Numbered from the stretch's first letter, positions 32,281-40,710 are shown. The stretch: 48,696 nucleotides of DNA from JAAYJS01 sp964346185 (GCA_964346185.1 CAYFTR010000011.1:1-48696), one strand, 5' to 3'. Numbers and translations: made by a program. The notes: a model not told the origin generated them from the sequence alone.

Positions 32281-33822
32281 TTACTCCGATTGTTTTTCAG
32301 ACCATTGCCGAATAGCTTTGTCGGCAAGAATGCTCTCTATATTATAGTTTGCCACATCGGAATTGTAAACGTCTATTTTATTCAGATGTTGTTGATTTAA
32401 AAATGTCGTCAGTTTACTTTTCAAATAGGTGTTTTCCGTATGTCGGCAGGTTTCAAGCGCGGGTTGTATGGCCGCATCGCCCTGTTCGTATAAAAAGTAC
32501 ATATCTAATTCCGAGATGGCGCCTGTTTCGTACGCGTTAAGGTTGTAGCGAACCACCAGGGCATCCACATTTACCAGGGAAAGCAAAACCGTCATTACAA
32601 GCACAATGCGCACCAGCCATTGCCCCAAGGGAATATGTTTATAATAGCTGATGATGACAAATCCGAAAGCAATGACCATGGTCACCATTAACCAGGAGGT
32701 CATAACCCGTTTGGGGGTTAAGCCGTATTGGCCGATGTACAAACCCATTTTGCTTAAAGCGACCGCAATTAATGCCAACGTAAGCGTACACAGTAGCGTT
32801 TGCATAAAACGTAAGCTGCCGCCCCTTTCCTCTTCTTTTAAAAACTTACCGATAAAAGCCAGCACCCCGGCATTAATTAAAACCACTTGACACAGTTCAT
32901 AAAAACCTTTACGTGCGTAGGCGTATATCGTTAAAACCCAGGGGCTTTTGCCTTGCAATACCGACAGCAAAGTATCTAATTGCAAGGCCGTGTATACCAC
33001 ATAAACAGCGGACAGTATGCCGATCGCCACCAAAACCGACACGCGTGTCATAAATTGCAAACGTCTCTGTTTTTCGTGGAATTTTGTTCTTTTTTCTTCT
33101 TTTATTTTAAGTTTACCGCCAAAAAACAAACCGTAAAAATAAAGGGCAAAAATAAAAATAACGACAAGTCTGAAAATGACGTCGGCATCGGGCGAAAAGC
33201 CCCGAAACATACCCGCCACTAAGGATTGAAAGCGGAGGTCGGAATCGCCCAGTAATTTTAAAATAACGGCAACCACAGGCAATATCAATGTAAGACCGCC
33301 CAGCATTTCCAATATTTTCTTTTTATCCGCACCGGTACAAATGCCTGCACTCAAGCTTTTAAAAAAGTAAAAGCCGTAACGAAAGGGATAAAACAGCCCG
33401 CCGTGTATGCCGTCATAAAGTATAGTGCTTTCCGTTTGATTGTCCATACGATTGCCCGTTATAGACAAAAACCAATAGCCGGTAAAACCGAATAAACAAA
33501 ATTCCAAAAACAGTCTGAGCGAGGGTTGTTCATATAAGGAAAAACCCAATGTTATCAATAACATGGCAAGGGTTCTAAAGATATTTTCTTTACCCCATTC
33601 ACACAGTTTTTTACCGGAATACCACCGGGCAATTCCCACCAATATTATTGCCAAGAATGTAATTTGAAAGCCCGGCATCGCCGCGGTATCCGTCCACAGG
33701 GCGTAGCTCATAGTGATACCCGCCACCGTGCTTAAAGCAACCAGTCCTTTGTCTTTTACGGTAAACGCCGCCATATCTGATGACATTTGAGCCGGAGCGT
33801 TTAACATTTTTATGTTATCCAT
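32281..33822 (-). CDS. DUF4153/DUF4173-type polytopic membrane protein
   Basis: This 513-residue protein has about 11-12 hydrophobic segments over the first 420 residues and a soluble C-terminal tail (about 430-513). The segment RYNLNAYETGAISELDMYFLYEQGDAAIQPAL just before the tail is the most family-like part (DUF4153/DUF4173). Function unknown. AAGGAGG lies eight bases before the ATG at 33822; the frame is open 20 codons further upstream across the promoter, so that extension is rejected. It has its own sigma-A promoter and is followed tightly by mtaB. Confidence 0.8.
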   Translation of the reverse strand: MDNIKMLNAPAQMSSDMAAFTVKDKGLVALSTVAGITMSYALWTDTAAMPGFQITFLAIILVGIARWYSGKKLCEWGKENIFRTLAMLLITLGFSLYEQPSLRLFLEFCLFGFTGYWFLSITGNRMDNQTESTILYDGIHGGLFYPFRYGFYFFKSLSAGICTGADKKKILEMLGGLTLILPVVAVILKLLGDSDLRFQSLVAGMFRGFSPDADVIFRLVVIFIFALYFYGLFFGGKLKIKEEKRTKFHEKQRRLQFMTRVSVLVAIGILSAVYVVYTALQLDTLLSVLQGKSPWVLTIYAYARKGFYELCQVVLINAGVLAFIGKFLKEEERGGSLRFMQTLLCTLTLALIAVALSKMGLYIGQYGLTPKRVMTSWLMVTMVIAFGFVIISYYKHIPLGQWLVRIVLVMTVLLSLVNVDALVVRYNLNAYETGAISELDMYFLYEQGDAAIQPALETCRHTENTYLKSKLTTFLNQQHLNKIDVYNSDVANYNIESILADKAIRQWSEKQSE

Positions 33823-33853
33823 CAAACAACCTCCTTCATCGAATGATAATCCG

Positions 33854-33882
33854 ATTATAGCAGGGTTTTTGTTGAATTGCAA
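33854..33882 (-). promoter_or_regulatory. Sigma-A-type promoter of the DUF4153-mtaB-hinT unit
   Basis: TTGCAA (33882-33877) and TATAAT (33859-33854) are exactly 17 bases apart on the minus strand, with the ATG 32 bases further on. Confidence 0.75.
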
Positions 33883-33922
33883 TGTTTATTTATTGTTATT
33901 CGATATATTTTTGTTGATTTTG

Positions 33923-34129
33923 CTAATCTTCGATGTATTCCAAAATGTCGCCGGGTTGACATTCCAATACACGGCACAGGGCTTCCAAGGTCGTAAAGCG
34001 AACGGCTTTCGCTTTATTATTTTTAAGGATGGACAGGTTTGCCGGGGTAATTCCGACAGCTTCGGCCAATGCACCCACAGCCATTTTTCGTTTTGCCAAC
34101 ATCACATCAATGTTTACAATAATCGCCAT
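33923..34129 (-). CDS. Small XRE/Cro-type HTH regulator
   Basis: This 68-residue DNA-binding protein consists of a single Cro/C1 helix-turn-helix: LAEAVGITPANLSILKNNKAKAVRFTTLEALCRVLECQPGDILEYIED, as in YozG-like regulators. It lies eight bases behind the DUF2975 membrane protein gene and has TAGGAGG. DUF2975 and this HTH type are usually encoded side by side, which suggests that the membrane protein controls the regulator. Confidence 0.92.
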   Translation of the reverse strand: MAIIVNIDVMLAKRKMAVGALAEAVGITPANLSILKNNKAKAVRFTTLEALCRVLECQPGDILEYIED

Positions 34130-34137
34130 AGTGCCTC

Positions 34138-34596
34138 CTAAATGGTAAAGTCATTTTCTTCTTTTATGGCCATGGCCGTCGAAAAGATGTTTTTAATGAT
34201 ACGCACCAGAGATCCGATCAGCACGGCCGCCACTGCCAGCACACTCCACGCCCACCACAAACCCGTTGTTAATAAAGCAATGCCCGCAATTAAAAAGCAT
34301 AACCAGGATATACGTCTGAGTAGGGATACGTTCTCTTCAATAAACAAGCGGTTTCGGTCGATGTTTTGTAAGAGTTTGTACAAAAATGCCATGAGTGCCA
34401 AACCCGGCAATGCCAGTACCCCGTAAGGAATTATAATGGCCACCTTGTAATAATCGGACTGAAGCGGACAGGCGGAACCGCCACACAAAAATTGTTGTAT
34501 GAGGGTCGGCAATAAAAATCCGATAACGGGAATGGCAACCATCACCGCAAAAACCACACTTTTTGATAATAAAATACTTTTTCGTTCATCCCACAT
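34138..34596 (-). CDS. DUF2975 membrane protein
   Basis: This 152-residue protein has four hydrophobic helices (about 11-30, 48-72, 92-110, 115-138) and the LLQNIDRNRLFIEENVSLLRRISWLCF stretch typical of DUF2975. Function is unknown, but its fixed partner is the small HTH gene downstream. Its start lies inside the end of the DUF3089 gene (11-base overlap), with GAGGAGGG seven bases before the ATG, so three genes form an operon. Confidence 0.85.
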   Translation of the reverse strand: MWDERKSILLSKSVVFAVMVAIPVIGFLLPTLIQQFLCGGSACPLQSDYYKVAIIIPYGVLALPGLALMAFLYKLLQNIDRNRLFIEENVSLLRRISWLCFLIAGIALLTTGLWWAWSVLAVAAVLIGSLVRIIKNIFSTAMAIKEENDFTI

Positions 34597-35545
34597 GGGG
34601 TATCCCTCCTCGGCTGTAATAACTTTTAATTCTAAGTTTCATATTCTCAACAATTTCTTCTTTAAAAAAGGAGATATCGTAGGGGTGCAGATTGTAAATA
34701 CCGCGAAGACTTTTGGGCTCTTCCCCTATGGCACCCACCATTACCAAGCCGCTTGCACGGTCGTAACGAAAACTGAGAGACACCCGTTTTTTATCGGATC
34801 CGGGTTTAATTACAACGTCGGTGTTTCGGGTAAAGGTCATCGGGTTGATACCCAAGCCCGTTTTCCCCAAATAATTTCTGTAATGCTTCGGATAACCGCC
34901 CTCTTTAAAACAATTCCAGGAGAGATAGCCCCCTGTTCCGTCGGGGCTGTCCAAAAAAGGCAGGTGCTTTAAATCCTGTGCCGATACCGCAAACCCGGGC
35001 AGGTAAGCCGCAATTAAGCGCTTTAAACAAGCAGCATTCGGGTGCTCCGTCAGGCGTTGCAATAATACCGAAAGGGTATGACTGCCTTGACTGTGCCCCA
35101 CCAGTATAAAAGGTCTGCCTCGGTTTTCATATGTCATGTAATGTAAAAAAGCGGCTTTTACATCGGCAACGGCCAGGGCGTTTGCCGCCAAAGTTTGCGG
35201 ATGGTCGAACCCCAAATAAAAAACACGCATGTGAGCTTGACGGTAGCGGGGTGCAAATACACGTCCCGCTTGCCCGTACAAAGTCCCCTGACCGACCATC
35301 GCCACGCTATCGGTATAGCGATTCAGTTTCTCATCACAAAGGTCGGCATTAATCGGTGACCGATCCGACTGTGCCAACCCATTTAAGGCATCGAAATCTC
35401 TGGTACCGCCATTTTTATAGGCGTCGAATACATAGGTGGTCGGGTGAACATAAAAAATATCCGCAAGAGGATTTTCAAGCGACGTATAACCGTAGAGCCC
35501 CCAGTTTTTTCTATCCGAGTAATTTGTACCGACGGGTACCTGCAT
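34586..35545 (-). CDS. DUF3089 alpha/beta-hydrolase
   Basis: This 319-residue DUF3089 family protein has NPLADIFYVHPTTYV (about 25-39), the nucleophile elbow GHSQGS at about 153-158 and a DVKAAFLHYMTYENRGRPFILV strand before it. The nucleophile Ser and nearby Asp/His are compatible with an esterase. No signal peptide is seen. AAGGAG precedes the ATG. It heads the operon with DUF2975 and HTH genes, an association I do not know from the literature. Confidence 0.85.
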   Translation of the reverse strand: MQVPVGTNYSDRKNWGLYGYTSLENPLADIFYVHPTTYVFDAYKNGGTRDFDALNGLAQSDRSPINADLCDEKLNRYTDSVAMVGQGTLYGQAGRVFAPRYRQAHMRVFYLGFDHPQTLAANALAVADVKAAFLHYMTYENRGRPFILVGHSQGSHTLSVLLQRLTEHPNAACLKRLIAAYLPGFAVSAQDLKHLPFLDSPDGTGGYLSWNCFKEGGYPKHYRNYLGKTGLGINPMTFTRNTDVVIKPGSDKKRVSLSFRYDRASGLVMVGAIGEEPKSLRGIYNLHPYDISFFKEEIVENMKLRIKSYYSRGGIPHVG

Positions 35546-35850
35546 GTTGTTCTCCTTGTGCTTTTGCTTAGACTGTTGTGTTATAAATCTTTCGTTTTAA
35601 GATATTTATCTATCTATTATCGATATGTAGATATTGCAGAGCAATTATACGCCAATATGCTTGAGCCTTCTTTAAATAAACGGACTTTCGGGACGTCGGG
35701 TCGCCGTTCTCTACCTTAAGGGTATTGGGGGCAAGTCGACGCCCCGCGGGGTTCGCTTTTGCTTATGTGCAGGGCTTAATGCACCTGCATTCCGAAATAA
35801 AAAAACTTTGCTTCGGTTATCTTACCGAGGCAAAGTTTTTTTTACTTTAT
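35546..35850. repeat. Gene-free stretch with GC-rich repeat copy C
   Basis: Bases 35680-35760 hold a third, more diverged copy of the GC-rich repeat; TCGACGCCCC at 35736-35745 matches copy A. To its left is AT-rich sequence with no gene. To its right is the SufB terminator. I see nothing else. Confidence 0.5.
35798..35842 (-). terminator. Terminator behind the SufB-like gene (bidirectional)
   Basis: AAAACTTTGC-TTCGGT pairs with ACCGA-GGCAAAGTTTT, with T runs on both strands. It lies nine bases past the SufB stop. Confidence 0.88.
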
Positions 35851-36810
35851 TTAATGGTCACTGAGGAAACCTTGTATAATTTTTTCTTCGGCTTCTTCTT
35901 CAGTTAAACCGAGGGTTTGCAACTTGACAATTTGTTCCCCGGCAATTTTACCGATAGCGGCTTCGTGAATGAGCATGGCGTCGGGATGGTTGGCTTCCAG
36001 TTCCGGTGCCGCAAACACGGTGCCGTTACCGACAATAATGGCATCGCAGGCGGAATGCCCGGTACACCGTTCATTCCCTACAATAACGGAGCGAAACTCC
36101 TGGTGGGATTGATCCTTAGCGACAGAACGGGATATTAGATCTACCCCTGCCCCTTCGCCGTTAATATCTACCTTAAAGTCCGTCGTTGCGAACTGGTCGC
36201 CTTCGGTTAAAATATGCTCTTTAACGATGAGCTTGGCGTTTTTACCCAGTTTCCCTTCGGTTTTACGGTCGGAGTGGTCGACACCGCCTATTTGAGAGGT
36301 TTCCATCTCCAGATAGGCATCCTCTTCGAGTTCGACATAAGTGACGGGATCGATGATACGTTTGCCGTCGCCTTTACCGATACCGATGTGTTTTTCCAAG
36401 TAAACGACACGGGCATTTTTTCCGACAAAAAAACGGTGGATACCCGAGTGTTTGGAGCCTTCATCCTCATCGGTGTGAATACCGCAACCGGCCACAATGG
36501 TTACATCGGCACCGTCTTCGATATGAAAGTCGTTGTAAACCAGTTCGTCTATGTTACTTTTGGTGATACAGGCCGGGATAAAGACACGATCACCCTGTGT
36601 TGTGGCTTTTACATAAATATCCAAACCGGAAAGGCCGTCGGTCTTTCCGACAATGTGAATGTTGTCCGTCGAGTGTCGTGCCGCACAACCGGAGTCTTCC
36701 CGAATGTTGTAGGCGGTATCCGCCGGGAGATCGCCATCTATGTCGGAGACAATGCTCAATAATTCTTTGGTTATTTCGTTTTGTGTTAATGTTGCTGCTT
36801 GTTGGCTCAT
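35851..36810 (-). CDS. Short SufB/SufD-family scaffold (SmsB-like)
   Basis: This Fe-S cluster assembly scaffold of 319 residues is much shorter than SufB (about 465) or SufD (about 420), because most of the N-terminal region is missing. The beta-helix core is clear: VTIVAGCGIHTDEDEGSKHSGIHRFFVGKNARVVYLEKH, LISRSVAKDQSHQEFRSVIVGNERCTGHSACDAIIVG, and the C-terminal HPDAMLIHEAAIGKI with the conserved Glu and His. A Cys and Glu suitable for cluster building are present (CGIH, CTGHSACD). It overlaps sufC as ATGA. No sufD, sufS or sufU is adjacent. Confidence 0.9.
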   Translation of the reverse strand: MSQQAATLTQNEITKELLSIVSDIDGDLPADTAYNIREDSGCAARHSTDNIHIVGKTDGLSGLDIYVKATTQGDRVFIPACITKSNIDELVYNDFHIEDGADVTIVAGCGIHTDEDEGSKHSGIHRFFVGKNARVVYLEKHIGIGKGDGKRIIDPVTYVELEEDAYLEMETSQIGGVDHSDRKTEGKLGKNAKLIVKEHILTEGDQFATTDFKVDINGEGAGVDLISRSVAKDQSHQEFRSVIVGNERCTGHSACDAIIVGNGTVFAAPELEANHPDAMLIHEAAIGKIAGEQIVKLQTLGLTEEEAEEKIIQGFLSDH

Positions 36811-37547
36811 TGCAGAACCTCCTTAACGCTATAGGGTAAGTCACATTCGCCGGGGCAATGAATATCGGATTGACACAATTTGGGTAAGATTTCTTCCCTT
36901 GTGCCGAAACCGGTAATGCGACCTTCGTCGATAACGGCAATTTTGTCCGCTATTTCCAAAATTCGTTCTTGATGGGAAATAATGAGTATTGACCGTTTCT
37001 TTTCGTTCTTTAAGTCTTTAAAAACTTCGATTAAGTTATTGAAGCTCCACAAGTCGATGCCGGCTTCGGGCTCGTCGAAGATATAAATTTCCGCATCTCT
37101 GGTAAAGACCGTTGCAATTTCGATTCTTTTAATTTCGCCGCCGGATAAAGCGGTACTAATTTCTCTGTCAATATAATCTTTCGTGCACAAACCGACCATC
37201 CCTAAAATGTTGCATGTTTCGGTTTCGGTGAGTTCCCGCCGTGCCGCCAATTCCATTAAGTTTCTGGCGGTGATGCCTTTAAAGCGTACCGGTTGTTGAA
37301 AACCGTAGGCAATACCGTTTTGAGCACGTTCGGTGATATCCATATCGGTCAGTTCTATATCATTTAAAAATATGCGACCTTCGGTTGCTTTTTCGACACC
37401 GGCAATTACCTTTGCAAAGGTGGTTTTTCCGCTTCCGTTGGGACCGGTGATGACAACGGTTTCGCCGTCATTGACAACCAGGTCGACGCCTTTTAAAATT
37501 TCTTTTCCGTCGGGGACGGTAAATTTTATGTTTTCTACCTTTAACAT
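36807..37547 (-). CDS. sufC: SufC-type ATPase (SmsC-like)
   Basis: This cytosolic ABC ATPase drives Fe-S cluster assembly on SufB-type scaffolds. The product is 246 residues from the ATG at 37547, which follows GGAG; the frame is open 17 codons further. Walker A GPNGSGKTT is at about 35-43, the Q-loop in YGFQQPV, the signature LSGGEIKRIEIA, Walker B IYIFDEPEAGID and switch His in IISHQE. The SufC-specific DEPEAGID is present. A long C-terminal tail includes Cys-X5-Cys (CQSDIHCPGEC), which is unusual and could bind metal. Confidence 0.92.
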   Translation of the reverse strand: MLKVENIKFTVPDGKEILKGVDLVVNDGETVVITGPNGSGKTTFAKVIAGVEKATEGRIFLNDIELTDMDITERAQNGIAYGFQQPVRFKGITARNLMELAARRELTETETCNILGMVGLCTKDYIDREISTALSGGEIKRIEIATVFTRDAEIYIFDEPEAGIDLWSFNNLIEVFKDLKNEKKRSILIISHQERILEIADKIAVIDEGRITGFGTREEILPKLCQSDIHCPGECDLPYSVKEVLQ

Positions 37548-37715
37548 GTCACACTCCTTCTCTTTTCTTCTATCTTCTTTTATATCCCAGTAATTCACTC
37601 AACTATAAAGTATTTATAACATGATCGCTGACACTTTTCAAGTGTTTTGTCGAAGAATTCTAAATATTTACCTCGCAAGTCAATATTTCTTAAGTCTCTT
37701 CAAGTTTTCTCAGGA

Positions 37716-38006
37716 TTATTCGTATTTGATGGTTACCAATTGCCCTTCTTTATCGTAGTAGTAAACCGCTTCGAGTTGATCGTCTTCTTCGTCCTGATAA
37801 CGCCTTCTGTCAAACAGTGCAACCGCCGCTATGCCGGCCAGGGTTATCAGATTGCGAAATAATTTTCCGAACAGACCGGGTTTTTTAATATTTTCCATAC
37901 GCTTATCCATCAGTTCTTCAAGCATTTTCAAGTCGTTATAATCGGCTTCGTTTTTGATGAATTTTATCGCTTCGTTTTTTCTTTTTCTTCGACTGTTTTT
38001 AAACAT
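37716..38006 (-). CDS. Hypothetical 96-residue protein
   Basis: I do not recognise a family. The N-terminal half is basic and helical (NSRRKRKNEAIKFIKNEADYNDLKMLEELMDKRM), one weak membrane helix follows (about 50-64, LFRNLITLAGIAAVALF), and the C-terminus is acidic then beta-like (QLEAVYYYDKEGQLVTIKYE). AAGGAG stands eight to nine bases before the ATG. It is monocistronic between sufC and a Nudix gene. The good ribosome site and codon use support it as real. Confidence 0.7.
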   Translation of the reverse strand: MFKNSRRKRKNEAIKFIKNEADYNDLKMLEELMDKRMENIKKPGLFGKLFRNLITLAGIAAVALFDRRRYQDEEDDQLEAVYYYDKEGQLVTIKYE

Positions 38007-38065
38007 CTTCCCTTTCTCCTTAGGTTTGAGATGGTTTTATTATAAACGATTACTCCGGCAATTAC

Positions 38066-38105
38066 AAACAAAGGGCGGGGCTTTTAAAAACCCCGCCCTT
38101 TGTTT
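38066..38105 (-). terminator. Terminator behind the Nudix gene
   Basis: AAACAAAGGGCGGGG pairs perfectly with CCCCGCCCTTTGTTT around a ten-base loop. The trailing T tract is part of the stem. Confidence 0.75.
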
Positions 38106-38112
38106 AATTCGG

Positions 38113-38706
38113 CTATCCGATTTTCTTTTTAATTGCTGTAATTATTTTTTTATAAACCGGTACCATGTGGGCTTCGCTGCAACAGGTATCCAACTCTTGC
38201 AGGGCAATCCAGCCGACTTTTCGGTTTTCTTCGGGGCAAATCCTTAAAGGCTCCGCCGGATTGCCGATAAAGCCGTACGCCAAAGATAAATGCAGGTGGG
38301 CACCCACATATTGCCCCCTGCGGTAATGCCCGATAACGGGTAAAATATCCAGGGCAATAAGCTCCGAGCTTATGGGCTTTAAATTTTGAATACCGGTTTC
38401 TTCCCTGGCTTCACGAACGGCGGTTGCAAGCGGATTTGTATCGCCGTCTAAATGACCCCCGGTCCAAGACCAGGCGTCGTAGATGTTGTGATACACCATC
38501 AAACATTGCTGTAGGGATTTGTCTACCACAAAGGCGGAGCTTGTAAAGTGGGCGTTGTGCTCTTGTCTGGTTAAGAGACGGTCACCATGGCTTTTAAGTA
38601 AAGACAGCATTCGTTGTTTATCGCAAGCTTCCTGTGTATCGTTTGGAGGATACGCCTCAATTGCCCGATATAGGGGCAGGGATTGTTCTATGATTGGGCG
38701 AACCAT
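38113..38706 (-). CDS. Nudix hydrolase
   Basis: This 197-residue Nudix protein has the Nudix box GGHLDGDTNPLATAVREAREETGI at about 79-102 with the catalytic REAREE core. It resembles the Nudix proteins of Clostridia that follow an N-terminal helical region of about 40 residues. The substrate is not predictable. Its start lies within the last codons of the ArsD-like gene (19-base overlap), so it is translated from the same message. Confidence 0.88.
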   Translation of the reverse strand: MVRPIIEQSLPLYRAIEAYPPNDTQEACDKQRMLSLLKSHGDRLLTRQEHNAHFTSSAFVVDKSLQQCLMVYHNIYDAWSWTGGHLDGDTNPLATAVREAREETGIQNLKPISSELIALDILPVIGHYRRGQYVGAHLHLSLAYGFIGNPAEPLRICPEENRKVGWIALQELDTCCSEAHMVPVYKKIITAIKKKIG

Positions 38707-38990
38707 TTTGCAAATTCCAAGGCTGTGGGGTATTCGCCGGTTTTAACGATTTTGCCGTCCACCATGGTTATCGGTAAGATGGCTTCTCCTTTTTCTACCA
38801 ATAATGTGCCGACTTCTCTAAATTCGACAAAGGCGTTGGGGTCCATGGTCATATTGTGGCGGACAATATTAAAACCGTCGTCGGCAAAGTTGGCAACCAT
38901 GGCATCGATACGGGCAACATCTCCGGTTTCTCGCTGGCACACATCTCCGTTGCATAATACTTTCGCTTCAAATAAATCAATTTTAGCCAT
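38688..38990 (-). CDS. ArsD-like protein
   Basis: This 100-residue protein of the ArsD family has a thioredoxin-like fold: KIDLFEAKVLCNGDVCQ at 3-19, IDAMVANFADDGFNIVRHNMTMDPNAFVE, and ILPITMVDGKIVKTGEYP near the C-terminus. ArsD delivers arsenite to the ArsA pump and weakly represses ars operons. The usual metal site has adjacent Cys12-Cys13 plus Cys18; here only CNGDVC is left, with one Cys of the pair missing. No arsA, arsB or arsR is nearby. GGAGG precedes the ATG at 38990. It may be a redox or metallochaperone relative rather than an arsenic protein. Confidence 0.8.
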   Translation of the reverse strand: MAKIDLFEAKVLCNGDVCQRETGDVARIDAMVANFADDGFNIVRHNMTMDPNAFVEFREVGTLLVEKGEAILPITMVDGKIVKTGEYPTALEFAKWFAQS

Positions 38991-39071
38991 TGTTTTCCTC
39001 CTGTTTGTCAATTGTTAAGATTGTCCTTGACTTTTTATTTATTTTTCATTATACTGAATAAGTCTTAACAA

Positions 39072-39147
39072 AGGGGTATAGCTCAGTTGGCAGAGCAGTG
39101 GTCTCCAAAACCACGTGCCGAGGGTTCGAATCCTTCTGCCCCTGCCA
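39072..39147 (+). tRNA. tRNA-Trp (anticodon CCA)
   Basis: A full cloverleaf folds: acceptor AGGGGTA/TGCCCCT, D loop AGCTCAGTTGGCAGAGC, anticodon stem GTGGT/ACCAC with loop CTCCAAA (anticodon 39105-39107), TpsiC arm GGTTCGAATCC, and an encoded CCA at 39145-39147. Confidence 0.96.
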
Positions 39148-39157
39148 TTATAAATTT

Positions 39158-39190
39158 TAGCCGACACAGCGTCGGTTTTTTATTTTTTTT
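39158..39190 (+). terminator. Terminator behind tRNA-Trp
   Basis: A short CCGAC/GTCGG stem is followed by a long T-rich tract, just after the tRNA. Confidence 0.8.
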
Positions 39191-39195
39191 AACAA

Positions 39196-39240
39196 ATAAC
39201 AACACCCGCTTACGGTTCACCATAAGCGGGTGTTGTTTAT
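39196..39240 (-). terminator. Terminator behind the rubrerythrin gene
   Basis: AACAACACCCGCTTA pairs with TAAGCGGGTGTTGTT around a ten-base loop, with T residues following on the minus strand. Confidence 0.82.
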
Positions 39241-39262
39241 GCAAACCTTGTCGGTTTAAATT

Positions 39263-39802
39263 TTAGTAGTTGTTAGATAAAATTTGGAAATAATCTTGCG
39301 GTTTTTTGCAAACCGGGCACATTTTTACGGGTTTTTCGCTTTCGCTTACAAAACCGCAACGCATACATTGCCAAAAAACCGGTTGGTCTTTTTCGAAGAC
39401 TTTTTCTTTTTCAACGTTATCTAAAAGTTTTAAATAGCGTTTTTCGTGACGGTTTTCGATTTTTGCAACAGCGTCAAATAAAAATGCAATTTTTTCAAAC
39501 CCTTCTTCTCTTGCTTCCGCTGCAAAGTTTTTGTACATTTCCGTCCATTCGTAGTTTTCGCCTTCCGCCGCGTCTTTTAAGTTGGCCGCCGTATCTTTTA
39601 AGTCACCACCGCCTGCAAGAGTAAACCACAATTTAGCGTGTTCGTATTCGTTAAGTGCGGTTTCTTCGTACAATTCAGCGATTTGTTGGTAGCCTTCCTT
39701 TCTTGCTACTTCTGCATAAATCGTGTATTTGTTACGTGCCATGGACTCCCCGGCAAATGCTTCCAATAAATTTTTTTCTGTTTTACTACCTTTAAGTTCC
39801 AT
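39263..39802 (-). CDS. Rubrerythrin
   Basis: This non-haem di-iron peroxidase protects anaerobes from hydrogen peroxide. The product is 179 residues. The ferritin-like domain has the iron ligands in LLEAFAGESMARNKYT, ELYEETALNEYEHAK and FDAVAKIENRHEKRY. The C-terminal rubredoxin-like domain has CMRCGFV and CPVCKKPQDYF. An ATG four codons earlier (39814) precedes a GAGG that fits the ATG at 39802 better. It is monocistronic, with terminator behind. Confidence 0.96.
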   Translation of the reverse strand: MELKGSKTEKNLLEAFAGESMARNKYTIYAEVARKEGYQQIAELYEETALNEYEHAKLWFTLAGGGDLKDTAANLKDAAEGENYEWTEMYKNFAAEAREEGFEKIAFLFDAVAKIENRHEKRYLKLLDNVEKEKVFEKDQPVFWQCMRCGFVSESEKPVKMCPVCKKPQDYFQILSNNY

Positions 39803-39937
39803 TGTGTACCTCATTTCATATTTTAAATTGGAATGATTATTAACTATGTATTAAATATAACAAAGCATTCTGGTTTTGTCAAGTTGAAACGAATAAATCT
39901 CCAAGCATTTAAGAATAAGGTTGACCATAACATTTTA

Positions 39938-40555
39938 TTAATCGAACAAAACATTGTAATGCTCCGTTTCCGAGGCGATAAAACTTTGCTCGATAAGCCG
40001 ACGGTCACTGCGATAACGTGACAACTCGGGCAAGTGATCTCTTTTAAAAAAGCGAGCATCGAGGGTTTCTATATTTTCTTTAAAGGTGCCGCCTTCATAC
40101 CGACACAACATACAAATTTTATAAATAGCAAACGGTGACGGGATATCGGTCGCTTTAACCCAATCAAACACACCGACCAGTTTATAAGGCGTTACGATGG
40201 CACCGGCTTCCTCCCGGGCTTCTTTAGTAATGTTTTCGACGATGGAGTAACCTACGTCCGCCCAACCTCCGGGCATGCACCACTTTTTATCGACATTTTC
40301 TTTAACCAATAAGATTTCATTTTCGCGTACAATAGCGGCACGTACATCCACCTTCGGGGTTTGATAGCCCTTTTCCGATGCAAATAAATCGGTTATTTTT
40401 TCACAACTCATATTGCTGTGTTGTTCTAAAATTTCTACGGCTATCTTTCTTAATTCCTCATAGCGTTCGATATCAAAAGGGTTATTTGCATAGGTAATGC
40501 CGCTTTGAGCAACGGCTTGTATGCGTTTTGCCCATTTTAACCATAGTTTTTCCAT
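39938..40555 (-). CDS. Nudix hydrolase with N-terminal Nudix_hydro_N domain
   Basis: This 205-residue protein has an N-terminal helical module (about 1-60, LWLKWAKRIQAVAQSGITYANNPFDIERYEEL) typical of PF12535, which directs some Nudix enzymes to ADP-ribose or choline nucleotides. A Nudix domain follows, with box GGWADVGYSIVENITKEAREEAG at about 96-118. GGGAGGG precedes the ATG. It is likely a house-cleaning hydrolase. It is distinct from the Nudix gene at 38113. Confidence 0.9.
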   Translation of the reverse strand: MEKLWLKWAKRIQAVAQSGITYANNPFDIERYEELRKIAVEILEQHSNMSCEKITDLFASEKGYQTPKVDVRAAIVRENEILLVKENVDKKWCMPGGWADVGYSIVENITKEAREEAGAIVTPYKLVGVFDWVKATDIPSPFAIYKICMLCRYEGGTFKENIETLDARFFKRDHLPELSRYRSDRRLIEQSFIASETEHYNVLFD

Positions 40556-40701
40556 TTTGCCCTCCCTTTAACCTTTATTTATTATACAATAATTGAAGGT
40601 AATTTATCTTTATACGGCATACGGCATTTTTTATAAAAATATTTAATATTCCTTAGAACATTTCCTATTTAATAAACTTTTTAAAGAAATTCAAATAAAT
40701 A

Positions 40702-40710
40702 TGATATAAT
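40702..40710 (+). promoter_or_regulatory. Extended -10 promoter of the desulfoferrodoxin gene
   Basis: TGATATAAT lies 36 bases before the ATG; the -35 region is poor. Confidence 0.5.
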
